Origin: Sphagnum compactum
Lineage: Eukaryota; Bryophyta; Sphagnopsida; Sphagnales
Assembly: GCA_965153455.1 (NCBI GenBank)
Contig: OZ234493.1
Span: 2,108,001-2,172,000, forward strand
Reading direction: 5' to 3'
Length of the DNA: 64,000 nucleotides
Shown: one piece after another, positions 46,871 to 58,930 of the stretch
Layout of the letters: each line of letters begins with the position of its first letter
How positions within the stretch are numbered: the first letter of the stretch is position 1
Notes under the pieces: generated by a model
Seen by the model: the letters and a program-made list of their open reading frames with translations, nothing else
The model's database searches: none
What the model was told of the DNA's origin: nothing
Made by a program: the position numbers and the translations under genes

Positions 46871-49700
46871 ATAAAAATTGTCAAATTTCTATATTTGGTT
46901 GTCAATGTGTAGCCATGAATATAGATGGTTGATTAAAGATTTTTATTCCACGTCTGGTTGGTTTATAGCCAAATTGGGCTAAATTTTCCTAAAGATGTTC
47001 ACCATTTTTTCTACATCTTCCTATGGATGATTGCCATTTAAACTACATATAGAAATTTTTAAAAAATATATAATTGGCAATCTTCTTCCACCCAAGTGAA
47101 CTAGGACTCATTAGCCCATTAATGAAAGATGGATGGTAAGTGGTGATTAAAATCGTTTTTTGTTTGTATTTAATTCTCTAGTTAACCATGGTGGTTAATT
47201 CATTACATGTTTGTTTTATAAATCATAACCTTTGGTCAATGAAAGTTATCTTTTTATTTCTCATTAATTATATTTAATTTATACTTAAACAAATGAAATT
47301 GATTAGAATTTTTCATTAGGTTGTCATGTTTTCCATCATTTAATGATTTCAATTCATTATGATTTTTATTTAGTGGGATTAGTTCAATGATCAATGAAAC
47401 ATTTGCAAATTATGCAAAAATCATTTAGATGTAAATTGATTAACATAAAAATATTGTGCATCAAATCAAATTACATTTCAATATTTGAAACTCATATAAT
47501 TTTCTTTCAAAATTGTGGGCTAGAAGATTTTCAAAAGTCAACAATCCTTGACTCCTTTGATAAGGTTTGTATTTTATACCAACCTTTTCTTATTGGCTAT
47601 AAATAACCAAAGTGAACTTAAATATTAAAAGTGCTAAAATTTAATGCATTTTGAGATTTTCAATACTCAAAATTTGATCAATTTTTTAAAAAAAATTGGT
47701 AGATTTCTATACATGGTTCAAATAGGTAGTCAAAAATATAAGAAGATGTCCAAAAACCTCAACATTCGTATTTAGCTTGTGGCCAAATTTGGCTAAATCT
47801 TCCTATAGATGATTGTCACTTTGGCTACATCACACAATTGACAAAAAAAACATTAGAATTGTGTATCCAAGCACAACATCAAGTTTAATAATCTTCATGC
47901 ATTTCTTAAGACTTGAATGTTTGATCAATGAATTAAGTTTTAAAACCAACTTGTTTTTCCCTTCAATGGACAAACAAATCTTACATTTGACCATTTTCAT
48001 TTTGCCCCTCTTCATCATCCCCAAGAAATATGCAACAAATGCACCAAATCACAAAATTCAACTACAAAACTTACAAGTAGATCCAAATTGGAATCAAATC
48101 TTAGATTTGCTAAGACACTCCTCCCTTCCTTGAATTGCAAATTTGAATCATGTTACTCTATTTTGAGCATTCATGACCAAACCTTGAGATGCAAAACTCA
48201 ACCTACTAACTTACTTTCACACTTTTTGTCCATTTTTTTATAGGTGCCAACTTTTCTTGTAAGCTTACATAATAGATTTACGATAGTAGAAGCTTCTCTA
48301 ATTAGTGGAGGTGTGACATGTGATTTCTAAAAGGAGTGGAATTAACAATGGACAACATAAGTTACTCATCCATGATAACAACAACAAATGCACGTCATGT
48401 GCCTTGAGCATGGCTACTTGACATATTTGAATGGTTGATTTACAATGACAACTAAATGTCAACTAGCAATGAGACTTATTTGGGAGATTTTTTTGCACCA
48501 TTTGTTTTTGGTTGCAAGTTTGCAAAAATTTGATCACACAAAAAAAATTAAAAAAATTGCCTTCAAGCAATGCTTTTTAATTTTTTTGTTTTGAAGTAGT
48601 AGTACCATCATTAATGAACATCCCAAGAAAGATTTTAAAAATTTATTGGTTGACATATTTAAAAAAGAAGAACCATCCAAATTTATAAAGGGGAAAAAAA
48701 CTAGTGAAAAATTTAATGCCCCAAACTCAAAAAAAATAGTTGAAAAAATGCGGTGAAATTTTTCTCAAAAATCTTTTTTAAATTAACGAAAAGTTGACTA
48801 CACTTTTTTGTTTTAAAAAAAAAAAAACGAAAACATAAGGAACTTGAGACAAAAAAAAGTTCCTTTTCCACTTTTTTGAGATTGAAAAGAAGTGGGAAAT
48901 TTGCCACGTAAGAAAAGCTTAAGTACCACCAAAAAAGCCAAGTTGACAAATAAGAGAGAATTGAAATTGGAGGAAAGCATCAATGGTGAAGAAGTCCAAT
49001 GTAGTATATACCAATGTAGTTGAACTAGCACGTACTCCACTCCACTTGAACCTGATCCTTAGATGTATGTAACCCTCAATTTCAGCTACTACTCTCAAAA
49101 GGAAGGCCTAAACCCTAACACAAACTATGAAAAAGGCTTGACATATTATTATATAATTTATGTATGTATGAGTTTAGGCCAGAGTGAACCAACAGCCAGC
49201 AACCCAGCATGAGGGATGAGGGATGGATGATGGGTGGACAGAATACACACTTGTCCATAATTGGGTTCCTTGGTTTGTGTAACTAACCACACTGGTTAGC
49301 TTAGTATTGTGTTTTGACTATCTAGTAGTACCTTCCAATGTTAACCTATGTTCTAACCAATCTAGATGTCATCACCAATTATTGTACCTATGGCCTATGT
49401 TCCGGGACCTATCCTTTTACCAACCGGGGATAGCATGGTTACCAAGGTGAAACCTGAGTTGAACTCAGTTAGGATTCATCCACCACAAGTGAGTGGTGGT
49501 ATAAGCAAAGCTTTTAATGGATGGTGTGCTGGTGTGTACTGTTGGCTCACACACTCTGGTCATTAGTTTTTCATCCACAAATATCATCTCTCTCTGTCTC
49601 TCTCATTCATTTTTCTCTCTGTTAAAAGTTTACAGCCAAAAAGCAGAATTTCTAACAAAGAAATTACTAAATAGTAACAATTTTGAGGAGCCCATTTTTG
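46871..49700. other. AT-rich intergenic DNA
   Basis: No gene is recognised. Two diverged copies of a repeat lie at about 46885-47040 and 47700-47840 (TTTCTATA...GTAG.CA.AAATATA.A.GATG, then AGCCAAATT.GGCTAAAT.TTCCTA..GATG). A related piece is at 33305-33380. Confidence 0.5.
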
Positions 49701-49713
49701 TTTTTATTTACAG

Positions 49714-50015
49714 GAGGGTAAATGTGAAGATTCTGGCAAATTTGCCATGGAATTTGCTTCTCATGCATATTCTGCTCTGGAATTGTCTGACAGTTATGTC
49801 CGGTTCCTGAGTTCCGTGTCGAGGAGACGACGATGCTCCTCCTCCTCGCGGGCGGTCCCCTCCTTGTCGATCAGAGCCTGAGACGAAGGATTTCTTGCCA
49901 AAATCAAAAGGAATCCTTGAGAATTTCGTTGTGGAGCTTCAAAAATCTGTCTCGCAAGCACTTGTCACTTAGATTTGGACATGATGCAGTAGTGGCCGAA
50001 CCAAATTTCCGATCA
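49714..50015 (+). other. possible transcribed locus with coding-like exon
   Basis: An acceptor-like TTTACAG ends at 49713, and a donor-like CAG/GTACGT occurs at about 50015. Between them one frame reads EGKCEDSGKFAMEFASHAY and on through ALELSDSYVRFLSSVS. A second frame, shifted by one base, reads PETKDFLPKSKGILENFVV and onward to a stop. Both have natural-looking composition, but no single frame spans the whole segment and I recognise no family. A noncoding transcript or a frameshifted gene fits equally well. Confidence 0.3.
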
Positions 50016-50193
50016 GGTACGTTGTTTTTGTGGAAGCTCATGTTAAGCTCCAAAATGCTGCAGCAACAGCAGCAGCTTTGGACGTGATCATCTGCCCGCA
50101 GCTCCAGCTCTTGTGACCAGAAGTGTAATCGGAAACTCGCGGCACAAAAGAATTTGGGTTGAAGGATTAATAGACTAATGGGTCAGTGATCAG

Positions 50194-50892
50194 TCAGTGC
50201 CATCTTCCCTTCATTTTCACAGGTATGCTATTGTGGTCTGGGGATGGGGTTCCGGATCCTGGACCTATCGTTCCTTTTGCAAGCTGGCTGTTGAGGGCGA
50301 ACTTTGATCTACCCGCTGCTGCAACTGGATAATTATTCTTACGTCGAGAAGTGAATGAGTAGTTTACTTGTGGCCTTGCAGTGCGATCAAATGTTGATCC
50401 ATTTGCTCCTGGTGCAGATTCATCATGTGATCCTGCAGTACTACCCTTTGAAAGAGTTCCAATAGATGTTACAGCTGCTGCTGCAGCAGCTTCCGACTTC
50501 TTGGTAGCTGTCCTATAGTTTACCTCCAGATGATCGAAATCAGGTGGGATGATGATCGAAGCAGAAGGCGGTCGTCGAACTGCGCCGCCACCCCGTGTTG
50601 TCTCGAGAAGGAATTTCAAAGCTTTCTGAATACCACGACTGGCAGACGACAGAAGTCTCTCTGCAAGGTTGAAGCTGTGATTTGAGTTCATACCTGCACC
50701 ACCGACGTTTTTCTCACGGTTGACTAGCAGAATGAAACTAGAATGATCCGTTGTTGTACTCGCGGGCGTCGCCGGCCAGATCACGCGTCCACAATGAACA
50801 CTCCAAGGGCAGACTACTAGGATGAGAATGAGAATCACAAGCACAAACACTCTTGCATGGGTACTTATACACACATGAATAGCATGATCCAT
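50194..50892 (-). CDS. candidate secreted peptide precursor, IDA-like C-terminus
   Basis: The single-exon frame encodes 232 residues. Residues 1-35 look like a signal peptide, with a short N-region, a hydrophobic core at about 15-29 and small residues near 33-35, so secretion is likely. The middle is low-complexity (poly-Ala at 135-140, many Ser/Thr). Near the C-terminus, residues 204-222 read LAKGTIGPGSGTPSPDHNS. This resembles the IDA/IDL layout, in which LPKG is followed by a Pro/Ser-rich core ending in HN. The core lacks the usual PIPPS and KR, so it could equally be another Pro-rich peptide class. At 232 residues it is much longer than typical IDA precursors (about 80-100). A TATAAAAG lies only about 30 bp upstream of the ATG, implying a very short leader or a different promoter. 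Confidence 0.55.
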   Translation of the reverse strand: MDHAIHVCISTHARVFVLVILILILVVCPWSVHCGRVIWPATPASTTTDHSSFILLVNREKNVGGAGMNSNHSFNLAERLLSSASRGIQKALKFLLETTRGGGAVRRPPSASIIIPPDFDHLEVNYRTATKKSEAAAAAAVTSIGTLSKGSTAGSHDESAPGANGSTFDRTARPQVNYSFTSRRKNNYPVAAAGRSKFALNSQLAKGTIGPGSGTPSPDHNSIPVKMKGRWH

Positions 50893-50921
50893 ACTTACTC
50901 CAGCCCCCAGAAATTCCGAGT

Positions 50922-50930
50922 CTTTTATAA
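50922..50930 (-). promoter_or_regulatory. TATA-like box of the peptide-precursor gene
   Basis: TTTATAAAAGA reads on the minus strand about 30 bp upstream of the ATG at 50892. Just upstream is GGACGTGG, a G-box-like ACGT core. The spacing would place transcription start within about 10 nt of the start codon. Confidence 0.4.
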
Positions 50931-51359
50931 ACCACGTCCTTCTGATTTTTTTCCCTGATCTCTCCCGTTGTACAAACTATACCGAATCAAGTTCACTGTT
51001 TTCACTAGAGGTTTCGTGATCCAGAACGACTAGGGAGGAATGGAACCTGGAAGCGATCTGCAACCGTTATATTCAACAAGCGCTCATCGACTTGCAGTAC
51101 TAGTACTATTTTCGCTGTTAGGAGAACACTAGCTGTCGCCATGCAAAAAAAGATGAAGAAGAAGAAGAAGAAGAAGAAAGATAAAAAACTCGTGGTTGAA
51201 TCTACCCAAGAGTCTGCAAGCTAGCAAACTGAAGAATATTATCATGGGTCGATCCTGCACTTGAGCTAGCTAGCTAGCTAACTGACGTGCACGCCGCGCG
51301 CGGGGCTGGGGGACTTAGGATTCAAGTCTGCTGGCTTGTGCAGCCCGTTAAGAATATGG

Positions 51360-51416
51360 ACAAGTGGCTTCTTCTCCTTCTTCTTCTCCTTCTTCTTCTT
51401 CTTCTTCTTCTTCATG
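51360..51416. repeat. TTC microsatellite
   Basis: An interrupted run of TTC/CTT triplets lies upstream of the peptide-precursor gene. A matching GAA run lies at about 51146-51182, so the two could pair. Confidence 0.85.
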
Positions 51417-52123
51417 TTAGAGAAAGGACCCAGACAAACAAAGAAAGGTATAATCTGCTCAACGCGAGCGGGGTGCTGGCCACGGAAAGAGCACGGATTA
51501 CAAAAGAGATCAGTGCGGCTCCCACACCCAACCGACGATACAAGTCTGTTGTTATTGCACAGGATCTTAAACGAGACTTCTCAGGACTGGAAAACGGGAA
51601 AAAGAAGACTTCGATAGTGGGGCGGGGGGGGGGGAAGTATTTGTTGACTGACGCGCGTCGACATGCTTGCTGCAAATTCACTATGGACCCCGCCGCCCCT
51701 ACCTCCCCCCACATGTGTCAAGCTCCACTTTCTTCCCACATATTGTTTTGTTTTCATCAAAGTTAGACTGCAATTGTTTCTTCGTCTTCTTCTTCTTTTT
51801 GGGGTTTGTTTTTCGTGATCAATGCGTTACCGAATTTCATGATCTCATCATCAACAATCTTATTAGTACCAGTATTACATGATTCGATTCTGCGTCTGTT
51901 TTTTTCTCTGCCAGAAACAGAAAAAGCCCCGATGGAATCATATTAAATTTTGTGCGAGTAGTTGAGTAAAACAGTTGGGGTTGTTGCTTGGCTCGTTTCT
52001 TTCCGTGGGATCTTGAGCGCGAAGAAACGGGTGGCGGAACTGGGTGGCAAAGTCGGGAAATGCCGGAAACCCTAACTTCATCGACGGTTTGGATGAAGCA
52101 CGATGCTGCAAATAAGTAAGATT

Positions 52124-52390
52124 TCAGTTGGACGGTGTCGATTGATCCATCCAGGTGCGACTCAAACCAGTCGATACACTTGGACGGTGTGGATTGACCA
52201 GGTGCCATGCAAAATGGTAGATGCAGTTGCAGTTGGACGGTGTAGATCGATCACGTGCGATGTAAATAGTAGATGCACTTGGATGGTGTGGATGGATCAC
52301 GTGCAATGTAAATTGGTAGAGGGAGTTAGACGGTGTGGATTGATCACCCGCGATGTAAAATGGTAGATGCAATTGGACGGTCTAGATGAG
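52124..52390. repeat. 47-57 bp tandem array carrying CACGTG
   Basis: About five to six units follow the pattern TTGGACGGTGTGGATTGATCACGTGCGATGTAAAATGGTAGATGCA. Two units contain an intact CACGTG (G-box/E-box); the others have variants. The array is upstream of the minus-strand peptide gene, about 1.3 kb from its ATG. Confidence 0.85.
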
Positions 52391-55300
52391 GGACTCGTGG
52401 GTTGACTTAATTATTAGTTTTCTACACAGCACGTGCTACGTAGTTGATTGACCCTGGTCAAGAAGCGTGGGCAATTAAACTAACTAGGGTAGAGTTTGTC
52501 CGGTTCTAAGCTTTGGATAACAGCCGGTTCTCTCCCCAGTGTGATCCCCTGCTAGTTTAACCTCCAGACTAAGTTTTGGCTAAATTTTTTTTTATACTAG
52601 AACTAGACTAGTGGACCACCCCCCCCCCCTTTGTGATTGGCCCGAGTATATTAAATATCTCCGGTAAGGCTCACCCATCCCAATATCATTAAAAAAAGTT
52701 GGTCCAAAGTGAGCTTTAAGTTCAGAGTTCTTATGGAACTCAAAAGAAATAAATATTAATTTTTATTTTCGGAGACCAAAATCACTCCAAATTCAATAAC
52801 CTTTCGGACATGAAACCACCAACCCACCCTTCATAAAGAACCGGGGGTACATCTACCCCCACGGTGGTCCACCGTGGTGCTACTACTCGAAGGGCCCTTA
52901 TGAAGGCAACCCTTTTTTATCTTTTTGTTTTCTTCATTTTCTTTTTGCAACATTGTTGTGATCAATCTTTCTTTCCAAAATCAATCAATCGGAGAAGTTA
53001 AGGTGGGCTTGCTTTCAAACTACAGCTCTTTTCTTTCCCCTTCAACAAGAGAAAGTTGTACTAGTAGAAGAAGAAGAAGAAGTAGTAGTAGTACAAATGA
53101 GGCCATTTGGTGGTCCAATGCCCACATGACAAGGTGCTTGTAAAGGAAGTACTTCTTACCTTACTACTTTCTCTACTATTAAGTTTTCATATGGTTTTTT
53201 GTTGAGTTTGCCATTCATTTCCTTCACTCACTCCTCCATAGAAAAATCCTTGTTAGATTTCATTCTTTACTCGACCCCAAGTTTTGGGTTGTCTTTATTC
53301 TTGATATCCTTTGCCGTGACGATGACTCTTAAAGGTTTTAAGTGATCACCTTTGATAAAGCTCTCCTAGACTTAGGTCATTTACTAGTCCATACAACTCT
53401 CATGTTCCTTTCTACAACCCTTTTTTTAATATCAAAGTGATTGATTCGTCAAGCATATTTGTTATGTAGTAACTCCACGTTCCACACTTCCCAACCCATG
53501 TGTGGCTCAAACCAAATCATCCGCATCAAAATAACTACTTTTCAAAGCCATTGAGAAATTTACATTGGGACCTTGAAGTTGGAACATTGATTGATACCCA
53601 TTAATTTACCCATTACGGCTTGCTTACAAAGTGTTTGTGGTTTGTGATTTTTTTTCCTACCTAGCAAAGTTTCAACGATGGTTCTCTTTCTTTTGAACAC
53701 ATTCATCCAAATAGAGTACATGTTCAACTAACAATTAATTCTTGACTAAGGATGTATGTGTTTTTGGAGCTTCGCAAAACCAAGAAAGAAAGTGGTGTTT
53801 TGTTAACACATCATCTTCCAAATGGGCACATGCAATCCAACATGCACTAATGAATGCACCATTCAAAATATCTCATGTTGTCCAAGTGAATTAAGATGAA
53901 CCCCAACTCAATTTGTAGCGGAGTGGGTTCATCATTTTTTCAACCAAAACTTTCTACTTTCACCTCTCTTCTTTTGTTTGTCATGACTAATGCTTACTTA
54001 TTTCCCTATGAATAGGTGACATCTCTTATTTATTGCCTACTAGTTTGCCACCTACTAACGAACAATGAAATCATCACTTACCCATTATTTTTATTGTTGC
54101 CATATCCGCCTTTTTTTTTCTACTCCACATTCTAGCCTCAATTGCTAAGGGTATTGCATCATAAAATAATTCATTTTCAAAAAAAAAAATTAGCTCCCAT
54201 AGTTTCACAATTTTGTTTTGTTTGGGTGTTGGTTGTAGGAGCTCCATCACATCTATCACATTAGCTTTAATGTTTTAATCACATTCTTTTAAGCTTTTAG
54301 GTACAATTCACAAGATTGGTCATCGTGATCTTATTACTTGTTATGGTCTTGTTATTTCTACTATTATTTTTATTACAAGAAGCTTAAAAGGTGAAAGCAT
54401 GATAAAATATACACAAAAAGTAATGATAACAACAAAATATTGGGATCTCTTAATAAAAGGATTAATAAATAAATGATTTTATGAGGATAATAAAAAAAAA
54501 TTTGAGTACATTATTTTTAAAATTCTGTTTGCATGGATTTCAAAAGTTAAATTGTTATAATCATGTTTTAGAAAATTATTTGTAAGTATTTGAATTGTGA
54601 CACAAATTTTTGAAAAGTTAGAGGGAGGCTAGAGATGTCCATGAAAAAACCTAAAAAATTTTTAAAAAAAAAATTCTTATCTTCAAATTGAAAACATACA
54701 AAATATCTTGCTTACACCTTGAATAAATACATTTTCACTGGAAGCTTTTGCCTTGCACTTCTAGATCATAAGGTGCCTTGGAATGGTTCTATTGGTGGGA
54801 AATTGTATTGTTGTTGCTACTTTTGGTCATTGTCTTCAAGATCTTCAAACTTGTGTTATCAATTACATTTTTCCCCCTTTCCCCTTCTCGTCATGATCTT
54901 GTTGTCCATTATGGTTTTGTCAAGTTTTCTATAATCTTATTATCATTGTCTTATTCATGTTTTTACTTTGTGTACTCTTGATTACAATTTCCTTTTCCTT
55001 TTTGTAAAATATTAATATAAAAAACTTTTGTTGTTAATGTTGAGCCTTTTAAAAAGCATTGCCTTTGAAGGAGTCTACAATGTCATTGAGTTATCATATT
55101 TTAATCAATTATTATTCCTTTTGCACAACTAAGAAGTAAATACCGTTAACTCCCCTTGTAGCTAACAAGCCAATGCTGCAAGTTGTTGAAGAACAAGTGT
55201 CACTTCTTGTTTAAGCATGTTGATGTGCGCCCCAAGCTTGTCAAAAGGTTTCAATAATAATTCCCTAATCTAAATAATATTGAAATAATCAAAACTCAAG

Positions 55301-56505
55301 GCATGTTCCTTCATTCTTTGCACCAAAAAAAAAAGGAATGAAAGAACTCCAAGAAAAATTAGGATGAAATGACATTCCTCCTGTACAACTTTTGGTCACA
55401 TCACTTGCACAAACCAAACAAAGAAAACATTTAATGTGAACCAATTTTGATTCATAAACTCACATTAAACTTACAACAACCTAAACTTGAAAAGATGCAC
55501 CACCCACTTCCTTATAATATACTCTATAGTTGTCCTTATCATAAGCATTAAAATGGTCATCCCATTATTCCCAAAGAGAATTCCCAAAACTAAATCATCA
55601 ATCATGTGTCGCAAATTTTTTGTGATATCATAATTCCCTCAAAACACATCTATTTTGAAAATTCAATCCTAAATTTCAGTAATTTTCTTTCAAATGAGGT
55701 AAAGGTGATTTGATTTAAATGTGAACACTATAATATATATCAACTTGGCAACTCAAAATATTGTGCATTGCATTGTGTAAAAAAAAAACCAAAGTATTGC
55801 ATGCATTGTCACACATAAAAATTAAAGTTTGCAAAAAACTAAAGGTGTTGCACTCAAACCATATGCCAATGGAAATTATTGTTCAAGCAAAAAAAAAAAC
55901 AGGGGGTATTATTATACCAACATTGTCATTGAAATTTATATTTTGAATCTTAAAAATGAAGGAGTTGCCCACAATCCTACCCCTAAAATTTGTAAACTCC
56001 AAATTTATGCCCTAAAATCGTGTTGAAGATATTACAATATGCACACTACCCTTGGTTTAGATATATCAAATTATCAAATTCCCTTTAGCAATTGTGCATG
56101 TCATCCACACATATTCCCTTGTTTCTGTCAGGTACATTATCGCTAACAACATAAATCCGATCACGCAATAGCAATTCATAGTACCATCTTTGTAAATCCA
56201 GGTGCAGAATTGTGTATCTCTGTAGTATGTACTAGAGAATTTTGCCTCCTCAAAATTCAAATCAAAGGGAACTCTTCCATCAACCATGTCTGTCTGCACT
56301 AACAACACTTCAAACAAACGGAATAAAACACTATTGCTTCATTCTGAATCTATCAAGTTCAAACCCTATAATGCAGCCCGTCAATGTAAAGATGTTATTA
56401 TCTTAACTATAACATCTTTCACAATTAGAATATATATCCCGACCCAATTTCACATCTCATGAAATGCCATGTACATGCATCATAAAATAAAGGGTAGCCA
56501 AAGTA
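52391..56505. other. AT-rich intergenic DNA
   Basis: No gene is recognised. A run of C bases lies at about 52618-52630, a perfect palindromic pair at 52859-52877, and GAA/AGT microsatellite sequence at about 53058-53095. ORFs are short and AT-biased. Confidence 0.5.
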
Positions 56506-58618
56506 CTAGTTTCTATGTGTTGCTTTTGCTGCTGCTGCTCTTGCCTGACTTGCATATGATTGCTTTAAGGCACCGTCTTTGGGGTTGATTGCTTTCCGCA
56601 ACTTGATAATGGTCCACACTGTTGCAAATACATGTCCAGCTGTTGCCAAAATTTCTTGTGTTGCTTGACCAGCTGTATATCCAAACCTGGGTATGAGGAG
56701 GGAAAAAAATTGAACTCCTTTAGGGGATTCTCATCTGCTGGGACAGACCTTGATGTGAAGTAGGTCAGAAAATGTTTTGCTCTAAATAGCTATAACAAGA
56801 TGAAGACATTCATATTCTAAAATTTTCAGCTAAGCAAAATATCCAACCATGCAAATACACATCCAAATATTCTAGCATTACTGACAGAACTGCCAGCCAT
56901 TTGAAATACCTCACTTTTGCTTCTATCCATTTTTGCTTATATGCATTTTGACCTAGAAAAGAACTAGAGTTGTTGTAAGCTTTGACATATAGCAATCAAG
57001 AGACACACCTTAACATACCCAAAATAAGGTTTAGTGTGAAGAACTTGTGTTGCTAGAGATGGCATACAACTTTTACCAACCACATGATGAAAATGGGATG
57101 GTGGGTATGCAACCACATCACATGTTATTTTGGCTGCAGGTTCAACAGTTGCATATCCTCTGCTGATGGTAAGTCAACAATTTCCCTATTCAATACTTGA
57201 GACGCAGGTTCATAGTTAAGAGGTTATGTACCTATGGGCAATAATTCTTTGTGTAACCAAAGAGGCAGTCCCCATTATGTCTGTTCCAGCTTTTTCCAGT
57301 GCATCAAACAATTTTCCTGTCCAAACCCATAGGCAAAAATGGTTTAGGAATCTGCTGCTTTTTTTGTGCAGATTGGACAACAACAACAACAATGAAGGAA
57401 TCAAAATTTCATTATCCTACACAAAGGGGGCCATCATAGATCTGCTCAGGAGATTTGTATGAAGAAAGGAAGACAACAACTTTGATAATTCTCGAAAAAA
57501 CCCCTGGCATTATCATCTCATCAATTTTCTCTTTCACCATACACAAGGTAAAAGGGACATACCAAAAGCATCAAGTGAAACCAAAAGAACCTCTCCTGGC
57601 ATGAGCTGGAAGACTTTCTTGCCAATGACTGAGTTGATCATGGACCCAGATAAGAAGCCCACAGTTCGCAATACACCAGACAACACTTTCCTTGCAACAG
57701 TTTCAGTTGTTCTTGACATTTCCCTCAACCTACACAATCCCCACTTACACTACAAACCACTTCATATAAATTGAGGCAGCCAGGCATGCCTTGCAAGCAA
57801 TCAATCAATTGGCAGATCCTTCCTTCAATTCTTTCCCTATAAGGCCACACTTTTACTTAAACAGCGATTGCAGCATTTCAAATCAGGATCCATCAACAAA
57901 AACCAATATTGACAAGACAATATATACCTGTGCAAAGTTTGGATAGTTTGTGAACTGATGTGGCTTGGGGTGTCTGAGGGCTTTACTTTCTTTTCAAAAA
58001 AGACAGACCCATTCTCCAACTGTGTTACTGCCATGAAGCTAAGCCAGAAGATACCCCGGATGATTTGGCCTGATCCAGATGCAATTCCCCTTGCCACACT
58101 ACTATTGTACTCATCCACATCAGGTGCCATGGTTTTCCAAGCCTCTGAATGATTTCCCATCTGCAAGGAATTTTGTTGTGAATTGTTAGTAACACAGTTT
58201 TCTTCATGTTCTGGGTCCTGTTACAAGAGAAGCTCACATTTGTACACCCAATTGTAGAAGTCAAGAACCCCGATCCCACATTCTTTTTCTCAGCCAAATG
58301 TTGCAGACACAAGAAATTGTAATCCAAAACGACGTTGCAACAGATTAAAAAATTCCTTTTTTTGGTCAAGAGGCAAGACCTCTTCAAGATACAACAAAGG
58401 GGAAAGAAGCAAACCACAACTAACTGCAAACCCTTAACCCTAACCCTAAACTACAAAGTTCTTCAAAAAACTAACTAGAAAGAACGACTTGTCCAGGAAA
58501 AACTTTAGACCTCTTTTGGAGATTGAGTCGAGACTCTTCCTGCGGCCTTGTCGACCTCCGGCATACTGGAAGAAGAAACTCGATCGTCCTCCGCTGCGTC
58601 CTGTGCCAATTCCGACAT
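56506..58618 (-). CDS. ERD7-like: senescence/dehydration-associated protein (ERD7-like), N-terminally short
   Basis: The senescence domain is found in plant ERD7-type proteins and animal spartin. Plant members respond to stress and associate with lipids. Exons read 58618-58511, 58160-57928, 57729-57563, 57316-57232 and 56686-56506. All phases match and the total is 774 nt (257 residues). Domain motifs appear in order: APDVDEYNSSVARGIASGSG, then IIRGIFWLS; LHRLREMSRTTETVARKVLS; GFLSGSMINSV and QLMPGEVLLVSLDAFGKLFD; HRFGYTAGQATQEILATAGHV. It ends with a Lys/Ala-rich tail. Typical ERD7 proteins have about 150 residues before the domain, but only about 46 are present here. The exon 1 donor (GAG/GTCTAA) is weak, so upstream exons could be misread. 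The first-exon peptide MSELAQDAAEDDRV is acidic and unlike known members. Confidence 0.85.
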
Positions 58619-58619
58619 T

Positions 58620-58930
58620 GTTTGGGTGTTTGTTTTTTTTTTCCCTCCCTGGTTTGATTCTCTAGTAATACGCTGTTCAGGTTGAGGACTCCAATCATTT
58701 GCTGCTACTAAGTTCAGGCTGTTGCTTACTTATAAGGTGTAGTGTCGTCCTTGCTACTGTTCCTTGGCGCTTGCTGTGGTCGCCACCCAGGATGATGCGT
58801 GTCTGTGCACCCGCCATTTTCTGGTGCCAACAGACTCAAGACGTGGCCGTGACCGTCTGCAAGGCTCGCCTGTCTTGACGTCTTGACCAGTGTCGACCTA
58901 AACCCTAAACCCTAAACCCTACAACACCCC
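58620..58930 (-). promoter_or_regulatory. promoter region of the ERD7-like gene
   Basis: A TTATAAG box lies at about 58730-58735, roughly 110 bp upstream of the ATG. A three-copy CCCTAAA stretch (about 58899-58922) matches the plant telomere repeat and telo-box elements. A related ACCCTAACCCTAAAC lies in the first intron at about 58436-58452. Confidence 0.5.

Noticed and set aside
52859-52877. Perfect inverted pair CCACGGTGG-T-CCACCGTGG
   Set aside because: A 9-bp arm palindrome is too short and isolated to call a terminator or element; kept only as a note.
58471-58698. 75-codon ORF overlapping the start of the ERD7-like gene
   Set aside because: It is another frame of exon 1. The chosen frame joins the later exons in phase, although exon 1 itself remains tentative.
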